NCBI RefSeq assembly: GCF_013358405.1
Contig: NZ_CP054836.1
Coordinates: 1,054,001 to 1,118,000, forward strand
Source: Oricola thermophila
Lineage (GTDB): Bacteria; Pseudomonadota; Alphaproteobacteria; Rhizobiales; Rhizobiaceae
Direction: 5' to 3'
DNA: 64,000 nucleotides
Shown: piece by piece, positions 8,449-17,722 of the stretch
Layout of the letters: each line of letters opens with the position of its first letter
How positions within the stretch are numbered: position 1 is the first letter of the stretch
Translations under genes and position numbers: made by a program
Notes under the pieces: generated by a model
What the model saw: only the letters and a program-made list of their open reading frames with translations
What the model was told of the DNA's origin: nothing
Database searches by the model: none

Positions 8449-9477
8449 CTACGGGTCGTCCTTCGTGGCCCAGAAGGCGAGACGCTGGCATTCCCTCAGA
8501 ACCTCGTCGATGGCGTGGCGTTTCCGCTTCCGGTATCCCGGCGGCGGGCCGGGGCGCATGGCGGTGTAGATGACCTTCCGGCTGTCTATGGGACGGTGGC
8601 GGCGGCGCGCCTCGTGACGGGCAAGGCGCCGGGCCTCGCGGTCGATGTTGTCCAGCGCCATGCGCGCCGAGACCAGGCGGCGCAGCAGGGTGACGGCGGG
8701 AACGGCATCGCCCGGCAGGCGCAGGTCGGGTTCCGGCTCCGGCGGGCGGCGCATGTAGACCGGGAACGGGTTGTCGCCCAGCAGGCGGATGCGCGGACGG
8801 CTGCGGCCGTAGCGCCTGCGGGGACGGGTGAAATCGAAGCGCTTGCGCGGATCGACCAGCGGAAAGGCCGGGATGGGGCCGAGCGGCACCGGCCCGTCCA
8901 TGTCGTCCTCCTCGGGTTCCGGCTCGGGAAGGTGGCGGATGTTGGCCAGCCCCAGGTTCACCGGCACGCGGACGAGCTGCGGGGCGGACGCGGCTGGTTT
9001 TTCCGGCGGCGCGGGCGGCTCGGGGCGGATGGTGACGGTGACGGGGGCGGCTCCATGGCCGGCGACCCCGCCGCATGGCGCGTTCGTCGCCCGAAGCGAT
9101 TCGCCGGGGGAGAAGGGAGGGCGCGCTTCTCCGGCATCGCGCCCCTTCTTCGGCTTCAAGGCAGGCGCATGGCGGACCCGCACCTCGATGTCCCGCGCGG
9201 CAATGACGATCAGCCTTCGCACCGCGGCCTCGGCGGAGCGCAGGATGCGGCGGACGTGGAGAACGGCGTAACGCGGCAGGGTGGCCGGGAGGACCGACGG
9301 AAGGGCGAACGAGCCGGCGTCGCCCTCCGGGGCTTCATGGGGACCGGAGGCGGGATCATGGCCGGCGGCAGCGGGCGCCGCGTCGAAATCCAGCCCGGCG
9401 AGCGCGAAGAGGTCGCGCAATATGCGCAGCAAGTCCTTCCTGTTCCTCTCTATCGCCAGTGTCCAGTCGAACTGCAT
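8449..9477 (-). CDS. Conserved hypothetical protein, Pro/Arg-rich
   Basis: I do not recognise a function. The 342-residue product starts MQFDWTLAIERN behind a GGAGACGG site; an in-frame extension upstream has no ribosome-binding site. The first 40 residues look helical (RKDLLRILRDLFAL). The middle is rich in Pro, Ala, Glu and Arg and probably disordered. The last 90 residues are basic (RRLARHEARRRHR, GYRKRKRH). No signal peptide or membrane segment is seen. I believe similar orphans are common in Hyphomicrobiales. It lies between the hydroxycinnamate module and the GntR gene with no evident link to either. Confidence 0.6.
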   Translation of the reverse strand: MQFDWTLAIERNRKDLLRILRDLFALAGLDFDAAPAAAGHDPASGPHEAPEGDAGSFALPSVLPATLPRYAVLHVRRILRSAEAAVRRLIVIAARDIEVRVRHAPALKPKKGRDAGEARPPFSPGESLRATNAPCGGVAGHGAAPVTVTIRPEPPAPPEKPAASAPQLVRVPVNLGLANIRHLPEPEPEEDDMDGPVPLGPIPAFPLVDPRKRFDFTRPRRRYGRSRPRIRLLGDNPFPVYMRRPPEPEPDLRLPGDAVPAVTLLRRLVSARMALDNIDREARRLARHEARRRHRPIDSRKVIYTAMRPGPPPGYRKRKRHAIDEVLRECQRLAFWATKDDP

Positions 9478-9609
9478 CGTCCGTCTCCCAGGCCGCACCA
9501 TGCGGCGGGAAGAAGGATAAGGGAGGCGGGAGAGGGGTGGACAAGTTTCCGGGGAAACGCCGGACTTCCGGGCCATCCGGAAAATTCGATCCACCGAACG
9601 GGCAGGGCG

Positions 9610-10281
9610 TCAGTCCTTCGGCGAGAAAAGGTCGGAATAGTTGAGCGTCGCGTGGCTGTGCTCGCGCATCATGGCCTCGGCGCGGGCGGCATCGCGCTTG
9701 CGGATCGCGTCGAGAATGATGACGTGCTGGGAATAGCCGACCATGAGCCGGGTGCGCTCGCGCTCGTGATCGGCGTTCTCGAAGGCGAGGGTGCCAAGCG
9801 CCGCGAAGGGCAGGTGGCGGATGCGTTCAAAGGTATGGGCGATCATCCCGTTGCCGCACTCATGCATGATCGTTTCGTGGAACACGGTGTTCGATGCCTG
9901 ATACTCGTCCATCAACGTCGGACCGGCATTTTCCAGCGCCGCCGCCATTCGCTCGATCGAGCCGACGAGCCTTGCCTCGGTTTCCGGCGCGATGCCGTTC
10001 ATGGCGAGCGTGCGCGCGGCCAGCCCCTCCAGCACTGCGCGGATCTCGATCGTGCCGCGGATGCCGTCGGCATCGAACGGGCGCACGGAGTAGCCGCGGC
10101 CCCTGCGCTTCTCGATCAGCCCCTCCGCCTCCAGCGCGGCCAGCGCCGTGCGCGCCGGGGTGCGCGAGACACCCAGCTCCTCGGCGATGGCAACCTCCGA
10201 TATTCGGTCGTCGGGGCCGTAGTCGCCATTGACGACCTTGCTGCGGACGATCGCCAGGACACGTTGCGCGCAGGATTCCAT
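9610..10281 (-). CDS. GntR-family regulator (FCD subfamily)
   Basis: A 223-residue protein with an N-terminal winged helix (ISEVAIAEELGVSRTPARTAL, roughly residues 28-48) and a helical FCD ligand domain containing the metal-binding pattern D..FH and later histidines (ERIRHLPF, QHVIILDAI, HSHATL). FCD regulators often sense organic acids. The start at 10281 has GGAG at good spacing; an ATG 12 bases further upstream has none. It is divergent from the reductive dehalogenase operon. The intergenic repeats at 10292-10366 are its likely operators. Confidence 0.88.
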   Translation of the reverse strand: MESCAQRVLAIVRSKVVNGDYGPDDRISEVAIAEELGVSRTPARTALAALEAEGLIEKRRGRGYSVRPFDADGIRGTIEIRAVLEGLAARTLAMNGIAPETEARLVGSIERMAAALENAGPTLMDEYQASNTVFHETIMHECGNGMIAHTFERIRHLPFAALGTLAFENADHERERTRLMVGYSQHVIILDAIRKRDAARAEAMMREHSHATLNYSDLFSPKD

Positions 10282-10291
10282 TCGATGCTCC

Positions 10292-10366
10292 ATTATGGAT
10301 ACATAATCTCGTTATCGCCGCACAATAATACGTGACAACCGCGATTTTCCAATATTAATGTATCCA
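10292..10366. promoter_or_regulatory. GntR-type operator pair in the gntR/rdhA intergenic region
   Basis: Two related sites are visible. The first is the palindrome ATTATG-GATA-CATAAT at 10292-10307. Within it TGGATACAT (10296-10304) recurs in inverted orientation as ATGTATCCA at 10358-10366. AT-rich half-sites of this form suit FCD-family GntR proteins. Their position between the two divergent start codons could control both genes. Confidence 0.55.
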
Positions 10367-10400
10367 AACTGAATGGCGCCGGTCGCTCAAGGCGTCATGC

Positions 10401-13400
10401 ATGGCTGGGGAGGGTTTCTTGGGCATACGATTCTTTTCCGACAAGCATCGGCCGGTTCACATGGGGCCGTATCCGCTGGAACGGCTGAAGCGGGCCGACG
10501 CGATGCCGGATCTCTCGGCCGTGCCGCCGATGGCACGCCTGACATTCAGCCGGCCCGACAGGCCGGAAAGCCTGGTCAACGCCATGGGCGAGTACCAGGC
10601 GATGATGGACGCGATCCGCGACGGGCTGGTCAACAGGGCACGGGCGGAGTGCCCCGATGACCCGGTCGAAAGGGCGAATCACATCAAGGGCTTTGGCTAT
10701 TTTTCCGATGCCAGCATGGTCGGCATAGGACCGTTGCCGGAAGACGCGCTGCTGGCGGAGCCGATCCGCAATCCCGGGATCGACCGGCTGGCGCACGACC
10801 TGAGAACGCGCCAGACGAAGACGCTGGCTTCCGGCATCGACCTGATCATGGCCGACCTGAAGGAATCGATGGAGGCGCCTCCATCGACCATCGACGGCCA
10901 TAGCCATGCGGCGGTGTTTCTCTACGAGTATCCGCGCGACCCCGATCCGGACGAGCCGGGCGCGGAATGGATCCTCGACGCGCAGGCCGAGCGGGCCTGC
11001 CTGAGGGCCTCTGAGACCGCCGTCGTCATCGCCAACTACATTCGCCTGCTGGGCTACGATGCCAAGGCGCACACGGCGACCTCGACGGATGTCGATCTCA
11101 ACCGGCTGGCGGTCGCGGCGGGGCTGGCAAGCGTCGAGGGCGGCCGGCTGGTCAATCCCTATGTCGGCGACCGTTTCGGCGTCGCGGTGGTGACGACCAC
11201 CTTCGCCATGGAGCCCGACGGGCCGCTGGCGCCGCTCGACCAGCAGCCGTGGTTTCGCGCCAAGGGACCTGCCTGGTGGGCGGGCGCGGGCTTCGCCAAG
11301 AATGCCTTCAACCGCGAACCCTACGCCAGGCGCCGCTTCGTCGACGGGGCGCATCCCTTCGAGCGGCTGAAGCGCGTCGACACGCCGACGACCCATATCG
11401 ACGAGGCGCGTGTTGCCCGCGTGCCCAAGCGCACCGACATGTTCGCGCGCGCGCAGTTCGGCGACATGGGCAAGGCGGTGCAGGACGGCGCCAAGGGCGG
11501 CCACTACGCGCGCAAGGCGGCGCCGTCGATGGGCCAGCGCCGGGTGCTCGGGGCCTTCGTGCTGTTGCAGGACGGCGAGCCTGCACCGGAGGCGGCGGAC
11601 TCGACGCGAGACGCACGGCGCAATGCCGAGGCGATCAAGGCCGCAAGCTATTTCCTCGGCGTCGACGCGGTCGGCCTGTCGCGCTGCCCGGACTGGACCT
11701 GGTACTCGCACGATGCCGCCGGCGAGCCGATCGACCCGCCGCACGACCAGGCGATCTCCATGATTATCGACCAGGGCTACGAGACCATGGAGGGCGCGTC
11801 CGGCGACGACTGGATTTCCGTCGCCCAGTCGATGCGGGCCTATCTGCGTTTCTCGCTGCTGGGCGGCGTGATCGCCAAGCAGATCCGCAATCTCGGCTAC
11901 AAGGCCAAGGCGCACACGGTCCTCGACGGCGAGGTCCTTCAGCCGCCGCTGCTGCTGCTGTCGGGCCTCGGAGAGGTCAGCCGGATCGGCGAGGTGATCC
12001 TCAATCCCTATCTCGGACCGCGGCTGAAATCCGGCGTGGTCACGACAACCATGCCTCTGGAGCACGACAAGCCGATCGACTTCGGGCTGCAGAATTTCTG
12101 CGAGAACTGCAACAAGTGCGCGCGGGAATGCCCCTCCGGCGCGATCACCGCCGGGCCGAAGCTGATGTTCAACGGCTACGAGATCTGGAAATCCGACAGC
12201 CAGAAATGCGCCACCTACCGCATCACCACCGAGGGCGGGGCGATGTGCGGGCGCTGCATGAAGACATGCCCGTGGAACCTGGAGGGCCTGTTCGCGGAGG
12301 CGCCGTTCCGCTGGATGGCGTCGAACGTTCCCGCGGCCGCGCCGTGGCTGGCGAAGCTGGACGATGCCGTCGGCAATGGCGGAATCAACCCGGTCAAGAA
12401 ATGGTGGTGGGATATCGAGCTGGAGCCTGACGGAGCATACAGGCCGACGAAAAAACCAGTCAATACAAGAGACTTGCAGCGCGATCTCAAACTGAAATAC
12501 GAGGATCAGACCCTGGCCGTCTACCCGGCGAACCTTGCGCCGCATCCCTGGCCGTACCCGTTCCCGATGGACCGCGAGAAGGGGATCGAGGCCTACCAGG
12601 CGATGGTGACGGCGGAGGAATACAGGCGGCGGCTGGCCGAAGGCGACGAAAGCCATGTCCACCGCTACACCGCCGCCGGCGAAAGCCCGGTGCTGCGGGT
12701 CGTGGTGTCGAAGGTGGAGAGGATGACGCCCGACGTGACCAAGTACGAGTTCCGCTCGCTCGACGGGTCCGACCTGCCGGAATGGGAGGCGGGCGCGCAT
12801 CTCGATATCGTGGTCGCGCCGGAATATCTCAGGCAGTACTCGATGTCGGGCAACCCCGCCGACCGCTCGGTCTACCAGATCGGCGTGCTGCGCGAGGACG
12901 AGGGGCGCGGCGGATCGAAGCTGATGCACCGCATCTTCACCGAGGGGCGCAAGGTGTTCATCTCGAAGCCGATCAACCATTTCCCGCTCGACGAGACGGC
13001 GACGAAATCCTTCCTTATGGGCGGCGGAATCGGCATCACGCCGATGATCGCCATGGCGCACCGGCTGCACGCCATCGGCGCCGATTTCGAGGTGCACTAC
13101 TCGGCCAAGTCGCGCGAGGGCGCCGGCTTCCTCGATGACCTGGCATCCTTCCCGTGGAAGGACCGGGTGCACCTGCATTTCACGGCGGAAGGGACGCGCG
13201 CCGATCTCGACACGGTGCTGTCCGGCTACCGCGAGGGCTGGCATGTCTACACGTGCGGACCGGACCGCTACATGCAGGGCGTCATGGATGCGGCGGAGCG
13301 GCAGGGCTTCCCGGAGGAGGCGCGGCATCTCGAATATTTCTCGGTGCCGGAGCTGCCCGAATGGGAGAACCATCCCTTCACGCTGCGACTGGCGAAATCG

Positions 13401-13643
13401 GGGCGGGAAATTCCCGTGCCCGCCGACAAGTCGGCGGCGGACGTGCTGATCGAGAACGGCATCCATGTCGACATCAAGTGCTCTGACGGGATATGCGGGG
13501 TGTGCAAATGCGGTCTCGTGGACGGCGAGGTCGAGCATCGCGACTTCGTGCTGTCGAAGCGGCAGCGCGAGAGCGAGATCGTGCTCTGCCAGTCGCGGGC
13601 CGCGCAGGACGGCGGTATCATCACCATAGATATCCAGGAATAG
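10401..13643 (+). CDS. Self-sufficient catabolic reductive dehalogenase fused to a PDR-like reductase
   Basis: The 1080-residue fusion protein begins with two related modules (about residues 20-275 and 310-560, sharing FERLKR, GY-AKAHT and NPY-G--VVTTT motifs); the second is the likely cobalamin site. Two [4Fe-4S] motifs follow, CENCNKCARECP (C567-C577) and C603 with CGRCMKTCP (C616-C623). From about 670 on there is a phthalate-dioxygenase-reductase-like part: RQYS flavin motif (811-814), GGGIGITP (874-881) for NAD(P)H, and a plant-type [2Fe-2S] site (C1027, C1032, C1035, C1063). No Tat signal or RdhB partner is present, so it is cytoplasmic and catabolic, like BhbA/NpRdhA enzymes acting on halogenated phenols or hydroxybenzoates. 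A TTG at 10419 behind GGGGAGGG could be the true start. Confidence 0.9.
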   Translation: MAGEGFLGIRFFSDKHRPVHMGPYPLERLKRADAMPDLSAVPPMARLTFSRPDRPESLVNAMGEYQAMMDAIRDGLVNRARAECPDDPVERANHIKGFGYFSDASMVGIGPLPEDALLAEPIRNPGIDRLAHDLRTRQTKTLASGIDLIMADLKESMEAPPSTIDGHSHAAVFLYEYPRDPDPDEPGAEWILDAQAERACLRASETAVVIANYIRLLGYDAKAHTATSTDVDLNRLAVAAGLASVEGGRLVNPYVGDRFGVAVVTTTFAMEPDGPLAPLDQQPWFRAKGPAWWAGAGFAKNAFNREPYARRRFVDGAHPFERLKRVDTPTTHIDEARVARVPKRTDMFARAQFGDMGKAVQDGAKGGHYARKAAPSMGQRRVLGAFVLLQDGEPAPEAADSTRDARRNAEAIKAASYFLGVDAVGLSRCPDWTWYSHDAAGEPIDPPHDQAISMIIDQGYETMEGASGDDWISVAQSMRAYLRFSLLGGVIAKQIRNLGYKAKAHTVLDGEVLQPPLLLLSGLGEVSRIGEVILNPYLGPRLKSGVVTTTMPLEHDKPIDFGLQNFCENCNKCARECPSGAITAGPKLMFNGYEIWKSDSQKCATYRITTEGGAMCGRCMKTCPWNLEGLFAEAPFRWMASNVPAAAPWLAKLDDAVGNGGINPVKKWWWDIELEPDGAYRPTKKPVNTRDLQRDLKLKYEDQTLAVYPANLAPHPWPYPFPMDREKGIEAYQAMVTAEEYRRRLAEGDESHVHRYTAAGESPVLRVVVSKVERMTPDVTKYEFRSLDGSDLPEWEAGAHLDIVVAPEYLRQYSMSGNPADRSVYQIGVLREDEGRGGSKLMHRIFTEGRKVFISKPINHFPLDETATKSFLMGGGIGITPMIAMAHRLHAIGADFEVHYSAKSREGAGFLDDLASFPWKDRVHLHFTAEGTRADLDTVLSGYREGWHVYTCGPDRYMQGVMDAAERQGFPEEARHLEYFSVPELPEWENHPFTLRLAKSGREIPVPADKSAADVLIENGIHVDIKCSDGICGVCKCGLVDGEVEHRDFVLSKRQRESEIVLCQSRAAQDGGIITIDIQE

Positions 13644-13655
13644 AGACGGAAAACC

Positions 13656-14537
13656 ATGCACATAGCCTTCATCGGATTCGGCGAGGCGGCGCGCGCCTTC
13701 GTATCCAGCCTCAAGCCGCTCGGGATCGGGCGCTTCACCGCCTACGACATCAAGCAGGGAACGGCCGAGGCCGACCCGGTCGAGGCGGCAGCGGCGGAAC
13801 TCGGCGTCGCGCTGGCGGAGGGGCCGGTCGCGGCCATCGAGGGGGCGGACTGGGTGATCGCCGCGGTGACGGCGGCGAGCAGCCTCGAGGCGGCGCAGTC
13901 CGTCGAGGGCGGGCTGAAGGCCGGGCAGGTCTATGTCGACATCAACTCCGTCTCGGCCAGGCGCAAGCAGGACACCGCCGCGCTGGTGCGGGCGAGGGGC
14001 GCGGCCTATCTCGACATGGCGGTGATGGCGCCGGTGCATCCGCGCGGGCACCGCACGCCGGTGCTGGTGGCCGGCGATCACGGCGGCGCGGTGGCGGAGG
14101 CGCTGTCGCGGCTCGATTTCGACTTCCGGGTGGCCGGCGACGAGGTGGGCGCGGCGACCTCGATCAAGATGATCCGCTCGCTCTTCGTGAAGGGGCTGGA
14201 GGCTATCACCGTGCAGGCGATCTCGGCGGCGCGTGAGGCGGGCTGCTTCGACGAGGTCTACAAGTCGCTCTCCGGCTCCTACAAGGTGCTGGGATGGCCG
14301 GAATTCGCGGAGTACCAGTTCGAGCGGATGATGCGCCACGGCGTGCGCCGGGCCGCCGAGATGCGCGAATCCGCCAATTCCATGCGCGAGCTGGGCTTTG
14401 CCAATGGCGGCGCGCTGGCCGACGCTATCGCTTCACTGCACGACGAGGTGGGAAGCCTCGGCTGCTCCGTGCCGGAAGGCGGCGACCTGGGGGCGATCGC
14501 CGACACGGTGCTGGCGGCGCGGCGCGAAAAGGGCTGA
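13656..14537 (+). CDS. NAD(P)-dependent dehydrogenase with DUF1932 domain
   Basis: The 293-residue product has an N-terminal Rossmann fold (IGFGEAA, residues 5-11) of the 6-phosphogluconate/3-hydroxyisobutyrate dehydrogenase group. A DUF1932 C-terminal helical domain follows, with the expected catalytic-Lys region TSIKMIRSL. It starts 12 bases after the dehalogenase and before galB, so it belongs to the same transcript. Its substrate is unknown. Position suggests oxidation or reduction of an intermediate between ring cleavage and oxalomesaconate, for example the hydroxymuconic semialdehyde normally handled by LigC, which is not visible here. That assignment is inference only. Confidence 0.78.
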   Translation: MHIAFIGFGEAARAFVSSLKPLGIGRFTAYDIKQGTAEADPVEAAAAELGVALAEGPVAAIEGADWVIAAVTAASSLEAAQSVEGGLKAGQVYVDINSVSARRKQDTAALVRARGAAYLDMAVMAPVHPRGHRTPVLVAGDHGGAVAEALSRLDFDFRVAGDEVGAATSIKMIRSLFVKGLEAITVQAISAAREAGCFDEVYKSLSGSYKVLGWPEFAEYQFERMMRHGVRRAAEMRESANSMRELGFANGGALADAIASLHDEVGSLGCSVPEGGDLGAIADTVLAARREKG

Positions 14538-14788
14538 TCGCCGCGGCGCTTCCGGCCGCCGGTCTATAGAGAAAAATTATGATGCGGGCCGCCGTCGAAT
14601 TGGCGGGCGCAAGGGGGCTGCGCTAAACCAAGCTGGCCGTTCGTCCGGCAGACGGAGGAGTGCGCGCCGTCCCCGGGGGAGATGCCGGCGCGCGGACAAG
14701 ATCCGGCCGGGGAGCCGTAGACGACAGAAATCTTACACGCGCCCGGAGCCGCCCGGCTCCGGAACCGCAAAACGCACAGGAGCCCGAC

Positions 14789-15520
14789 ATGGCAAACAAG
14801 ACAGCATTGGTGATCAGCGCGCACTCCGCCGACTTCGTCTGGCGGTGCGGCGGCGCGATCGCCCTCCACCAGAGCCTCGGCTACAACGTGACCGTGGTCT
14901 GCCTGTCCTATGGCGAGCGCGGCGAAAGCGCCAAGCTGTGGAAGCAGGACGGCATGACGATGGAGAAGGTGAAGTCCGAGCGCCGGAAGGAGGCCGAGAA
15001 CGCCGCCAGGGCGCTGGACGCCCACGACATCCGCTTCTTCGACGTCGGCGACTATCCGCTCGATCTCGGCCCCGAGACGCAGGAGCGCATGGTCGACGTG
15101 ATCCGCGAAGTGCAGCCGGCCTTCATGATGAGCCACTCCAAGTGGGACCCGTACAACACCGACCACATGCGCACGACGGACTTCGCGCTGACCTGCCGCA
15201 TGATCGCGCAGGCCTGGGGCCACAAGCCGGGCCAGAAGGTGCTCGGCGCGCCGCAGCTCTACCTGTTCGAGCCGCACCAGACGGAGCAGATGGAGTGGAA
15301 GCCGGACGTCTTCCTCGACATCACCCCGGTGTGGGAGAAGAAATGGGCGGCGATCCAGTGCATGCAGGGCCAGGAGCACCTGTGGAACTTCTACAAGAAC
15401 GTCGCCGAGAACCGCGGCAACCACTTCCGCCGCAATTCCGGCGGACAGGCCGGCGGCCGCGACTGCAAGTACGCGGAAGGCTTCCAGTCGATCTTCCCGC
15501 GCACGGTGGACGAACTCTGA
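14789..15520 (+). CDS. galB: 4-oxalomesaconate hydratase
   Basis: A 243-residue LmbE/PIG-L fold zinc protein. The metal motif appears as [13 protein letters not shown] near the N-terminus, with [11 protein letters not shown] further on, a combination I associate with GalB of gallate catabolism rather than with deacetylases. GalB hydrates 4-oxalomesaconate to 4-carboxy-4-hydroxy-2-oxoadipate. ATG 14789 follows CAGGAG. The 250-base gap after the DUF1932 gene contains an 8-bp GCGCGCCG/CGGCGCGC hairpin (14662-14693) and an AT-rich patch near 14570, so a second promoter is possible. The stop overlaps galC (ATGA). The neighbours galC and galD make the call strong. Confidence 0.9.
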   Translation: MANKTALVISAHSADFVWRCGGAIALHQSLGYNVTVVCLSYGERGESAKLWKQDGMTMEKVKSERRKEAENAARALDAHDIRFFDVGDYPLDLGPETQERMVDVIREVQPAFMMSHSKWDPYNTDHMRTTDFALTCRMIAQAWGHKPGQKVLGAPQLYLFEPHQTEQMEWKPDVFLDITPVWEKKWAAIQCMQGQEHLWNFYKNVAENRGNHFRRNSGGQAGGRDCKYAEGFQSIFPRTVDEL

Positions 15521-16212
15521 TGGCGGGCGCAACGACACAATCGGGCGTGGTCGTCCAGAACATCGAGCGGGCCGACCCGGCCGTGATCGCCGGGCTGGCG
15601 GAGGCCGGCGTGGCGACGGTGCACGAGGCGCAGGGCCGCAAGGGCCTGCTCGCCTCCTACATGCGGCCGATCTATCCGGGTGCGCAGGTCGCAGCCTCGG
15701 CGGTGACGATCTCGGCGCCGCCCGGCGACAACTGGATGGTTCACGTGGCCATCGAGCAGGTGAAGAAGGGCGACATCCTCGTGCTGGCGCCGACCAGCCC
15801 CTGCGAGGACGGCTATTTCGGCGACCTGCTGGCGACCTCCATGCAGGCACGCGGCGGGGTCGGCCTCGTGATCGACGCCGGCGTGCGCGACACGAAGGAC
15901 CTGACGGCGATGAAGTTTCCTGTCTGGTCTAAGGCCGTGTTCGCGCAGGGCACGGTGAAGGAAACCCTCGGCTCGGTAAACGTGCCGGTGGTCTGCGCCA
16001 ACCAGCTTGTCAATCCGGGCGACGTGATCGTCGCCGACGATGACGGCGTGTGCGTGGTGCGGCGCGAGGAAGCCGAGGCGGTGCTGGAAAAGGCGCGCAA
16101 GCGCATGGCCGCCGAGGAGGAGAAGCGCAAGCGGCTCGCCGCCGGCGAACTCGGCCTCGACATCTACGACATGCGCGGCCGGCTGGCCGAGAAGGGCCTC
16201 AAATATGTCTGA
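15520..16212 (+). CDS. galC: 4-carboxy-4-hydroxy-2-oxoadipate aldolase
   Basis: A 230-residue RraA-like class II aldolase of the LigK/GalC/ProA group. Visible motifs are the [10 protein letters not shown] segment, [12 protein letters not shown], the active-site GDLLATS, and [11 protein letters not shown], where R and D bind substrate and metal. It cleaves 4-carboxy-4-hydroxy-2-oxoadipate to pyruvate and oxaloacetate and often also decarboxylates oxaloacetate. The C-terminal basic helix ([12 protein letters not shown]) is usual for the family. It overlaps galB by one base-shared ATGA and galD by eight bases. Confidence 0.92.
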   Translation: MAGATTQSGVVVQNIERADPAVIAGLAEAGVATVHEAQGRKGLLASYMRPIYPGAQVAASAVTISAPPGDNWMVHVAIEQVKKGDILVLAPTSPCEDGYFGDLLATSMQARGGVGLVIDAGVRDTKDLTAMKFPVWSKAVFAQGTVKETLGSVNVPVVCANQLVNPGDVIVADDDGVCVVRREEAEAVLEKARKRMAAEEEKRKRLAAGELGLDIYDMRGRLAEKGLKYV

Positions 16213-17260
16213 CGGCGTGCGCTGCATGTGGATGCGCGGCGGGACCTCGAAGGGGGGATACTTCCTCGCCGAGGACCTGCCCGCCGACACGGCGGAGCGC
16301 GATGCCTTCCTGCTGCGGGTGATGGGCTCGCCCGACCCGCGGCAGATCGACGGCATGGGCGGGGGCGACCCGCTGACCTCCAAGGTCGCCATCGTCAGGA
16401 AGTCGGAGCGGGACGGCGCCGATGTCGACTACCTGTTCCTGCAGGTCTTCGTCGACCAGGCGATCGTCACGGACGCCCAGAACTGCGGCAACATCCTTGC
16501 CGGCGTCGGCCCCTTCGCCATCGAGCGCGGCCTGGTGGCGGCTCAGGACGGCACGACCGACGTGCGCATCTACATGGAGAACACGGGCCAGCTGGCCATC
16601 GCCACGGTCTCGACGCCCGGCGGAAAGGTGAACTACGAGGGCGATGCGCGCATCGACGGCGTGCCGGGCACCTCGGCGCCGCAGCCGATCATCTTCGAAG
16701 ACACGGCCGGTTCGTCCTGCGGCGCGCTGCTGCCGACGGGCAACGAGAGCGACACCATCGACGGCGTCGAGGTGACGATGATCGACAATGGCATGCCCTG
16801 CGTGATACTGGCGGCCGAGGCCATGGGCATCACCGGGCAGGAGACGCCGCAGGAGCTGGAGGCCAACGAGGAGCTGCGCGCAAGGCTCGAGGCGATCCGG
16901 CTGAAGGCGGGGCCGCTGATGAATCTCGGCGACGTGAAGGAAAAGTCGGTGCCGAAAATGACCATGGTCAGTTCAGCCCGCAATGGCGGCTGCATCTCGA
17001 CGCGGACCTTCATCCCGCATCGCTGCCACAAGGCCATCGGCGTTCTCGGCGCAGTTAGCGTCGGCACGGCCTGCCTGCTCAAGGCCGGTCCGGCGGCGCG
17101 GCTGGCAAATATCCCCGACGGCAATCCCAAGACGCTGTCGGTCGAGCACCCCACCGGAGAGTTCTCCGTGGTGGCGACGCTGGACGGCGACGGCAACGTG
17201 GAATCCGCCGGCGTGCTGCGCACCGCGCGCAAGCTGATGGACGGTTTCGTCTTCGCCTGA
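16205..17260 (+). CDS. galD: 4-oxalomesaconate tautomerase (PrpF family)
   Basis: The 351-residue protein begins with [11 protein letters not shown], the PrpF/GalD/LigU signature in which the Lys of SKG is an active-site residue. [20 protein letters not shown] follows (residues about 95-115), with a conserved Cys-Gly-Asn. It interconverts keto and enol or double-bond isomers of 4-oxalomesaconate, feeding GalB. The order galB-galC-galD is compact, with overlapping genes. A possible terminator hairpin (CGCATCGG, 17274-17281, with CCGATGCG, 17297-17304) follows without a T-run. Confidence 0.9.
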   Translation: MSDGVRCMWMRGGTSKGGYFLAEDLPADTAERDAFLLRVMGSPDPRQIDGMGGGDPLTSKVAIVRKSERDGADVDYLFLQVFVDQAIVTDAQNCGNILAGVGPFAIERGLVAAQDGTTDVRIYMENTGQLAIATVSTPGGKVNYEGDARIDGVPGTSAPQPIIFEDTAGSSCGALLPTGNESDTIDGVEVTMIDNGMPCVILAAEAMGITGQETPQELEANEELRARLEAIRLKAGPLMNLGDVKEKSVPKMTMVSSARNGGCISTRTFIPHRCHKAIGVLGAVSVGTACLLKAGPAARLANIPDGNPKTLSVEHPTGEFSVVATLDGDGNVESAGVLRTARKLMDGFVFA

Positions 17261-17391
17261 GCGATCTAGCGCCCGCATCGGTCGGCCCCGCGCGGGCCGA
17301 TGCGAGGGCCGGGTAGGGGCGCCCGCTTGCCGGGCCTCGCGGCGCGGGCTAAGCAGGTTCGGGCCGCTTCCCCGACGCCAGGAGACTTGCC

Positions 17392-17679
17392 ATGTGGTTT
17401 TCCCGCTTTCTCGCCGAACTTCTCGAAACGCTCAACCCGGCGATCGCCGCCGTCCTCGTCGGGGCCGGGAGCTACCTGGGCTACAGGATGGCGTGGCTCG
17501 GCGGCGAGAACCTGACCTTCGGCGCGGGCATGGGGCTGGTCGGCGGGGTGGTTGCCGCGGCGCTTGTCTGCGGGCTGATCGCCAATCTTTCGCTGATCGA
17601 GCAGCACCTGGCGCTGATCGCCGACGACATCGAGGAAATGCGGGCGAGGGACGCCGGCGAACTCGATGGCAAAAGGTAA
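17392..17679 (+). CDS. Small membrane protein of unknown function
   Basis: The 95-residue protein has two hydrophobic segments (AIAAVLVGAGSYLGYRM and GAGMGLVGGVVAAALVCGLIA) and a charged C-terminal helix. ATG 17392 follows AGGAG. I do not recognise a family. It is monocistronic, between galD and a terminator shared with the convergent OmpA gene. Confidence 0.62.
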   Translation: MWFSRFLAELLETLNPAIAAVLVGAGSYLGYRMAWLGGENLTFGAGMGLVGGVVAAALVCGLIANLSLIEQHLALIADDIEEMRARDAGELDGKR

Positions 17680-17701
17680 GGGCGGCCGGAGCCGCCCTTT
17701 T
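17678..17701. terminator. Bidirectional intrinsic terminator
   Basis: AAGGGCGGC-CGGA-GCCGCCCTT with a T-run reads as a terminator on both strands between the convergent small membrane gene and the OmpA lipoprotein gene. Confidence 0.82.
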
Positions 17702-17722
17702 CGTTTCGCGACGCGGAGCCGG

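Noticed and set aside
10395..14339. Antisense open frame of more than 1300 codons opposite the reductive dehalogenase
   Set aside because: It mirrors the third-position GC bias of the sense gene. The translation is His/Arg/Gly-rich without any recognisable domain, whereas the sense frame holds complete cofactor motifs.
14538..14788. Cobalamin riboswitch in the dehalogenase operon
   Set aside because: No B12-box-like sequence is visible. The GC-rich hairpin at 14662-14693 is too simple.
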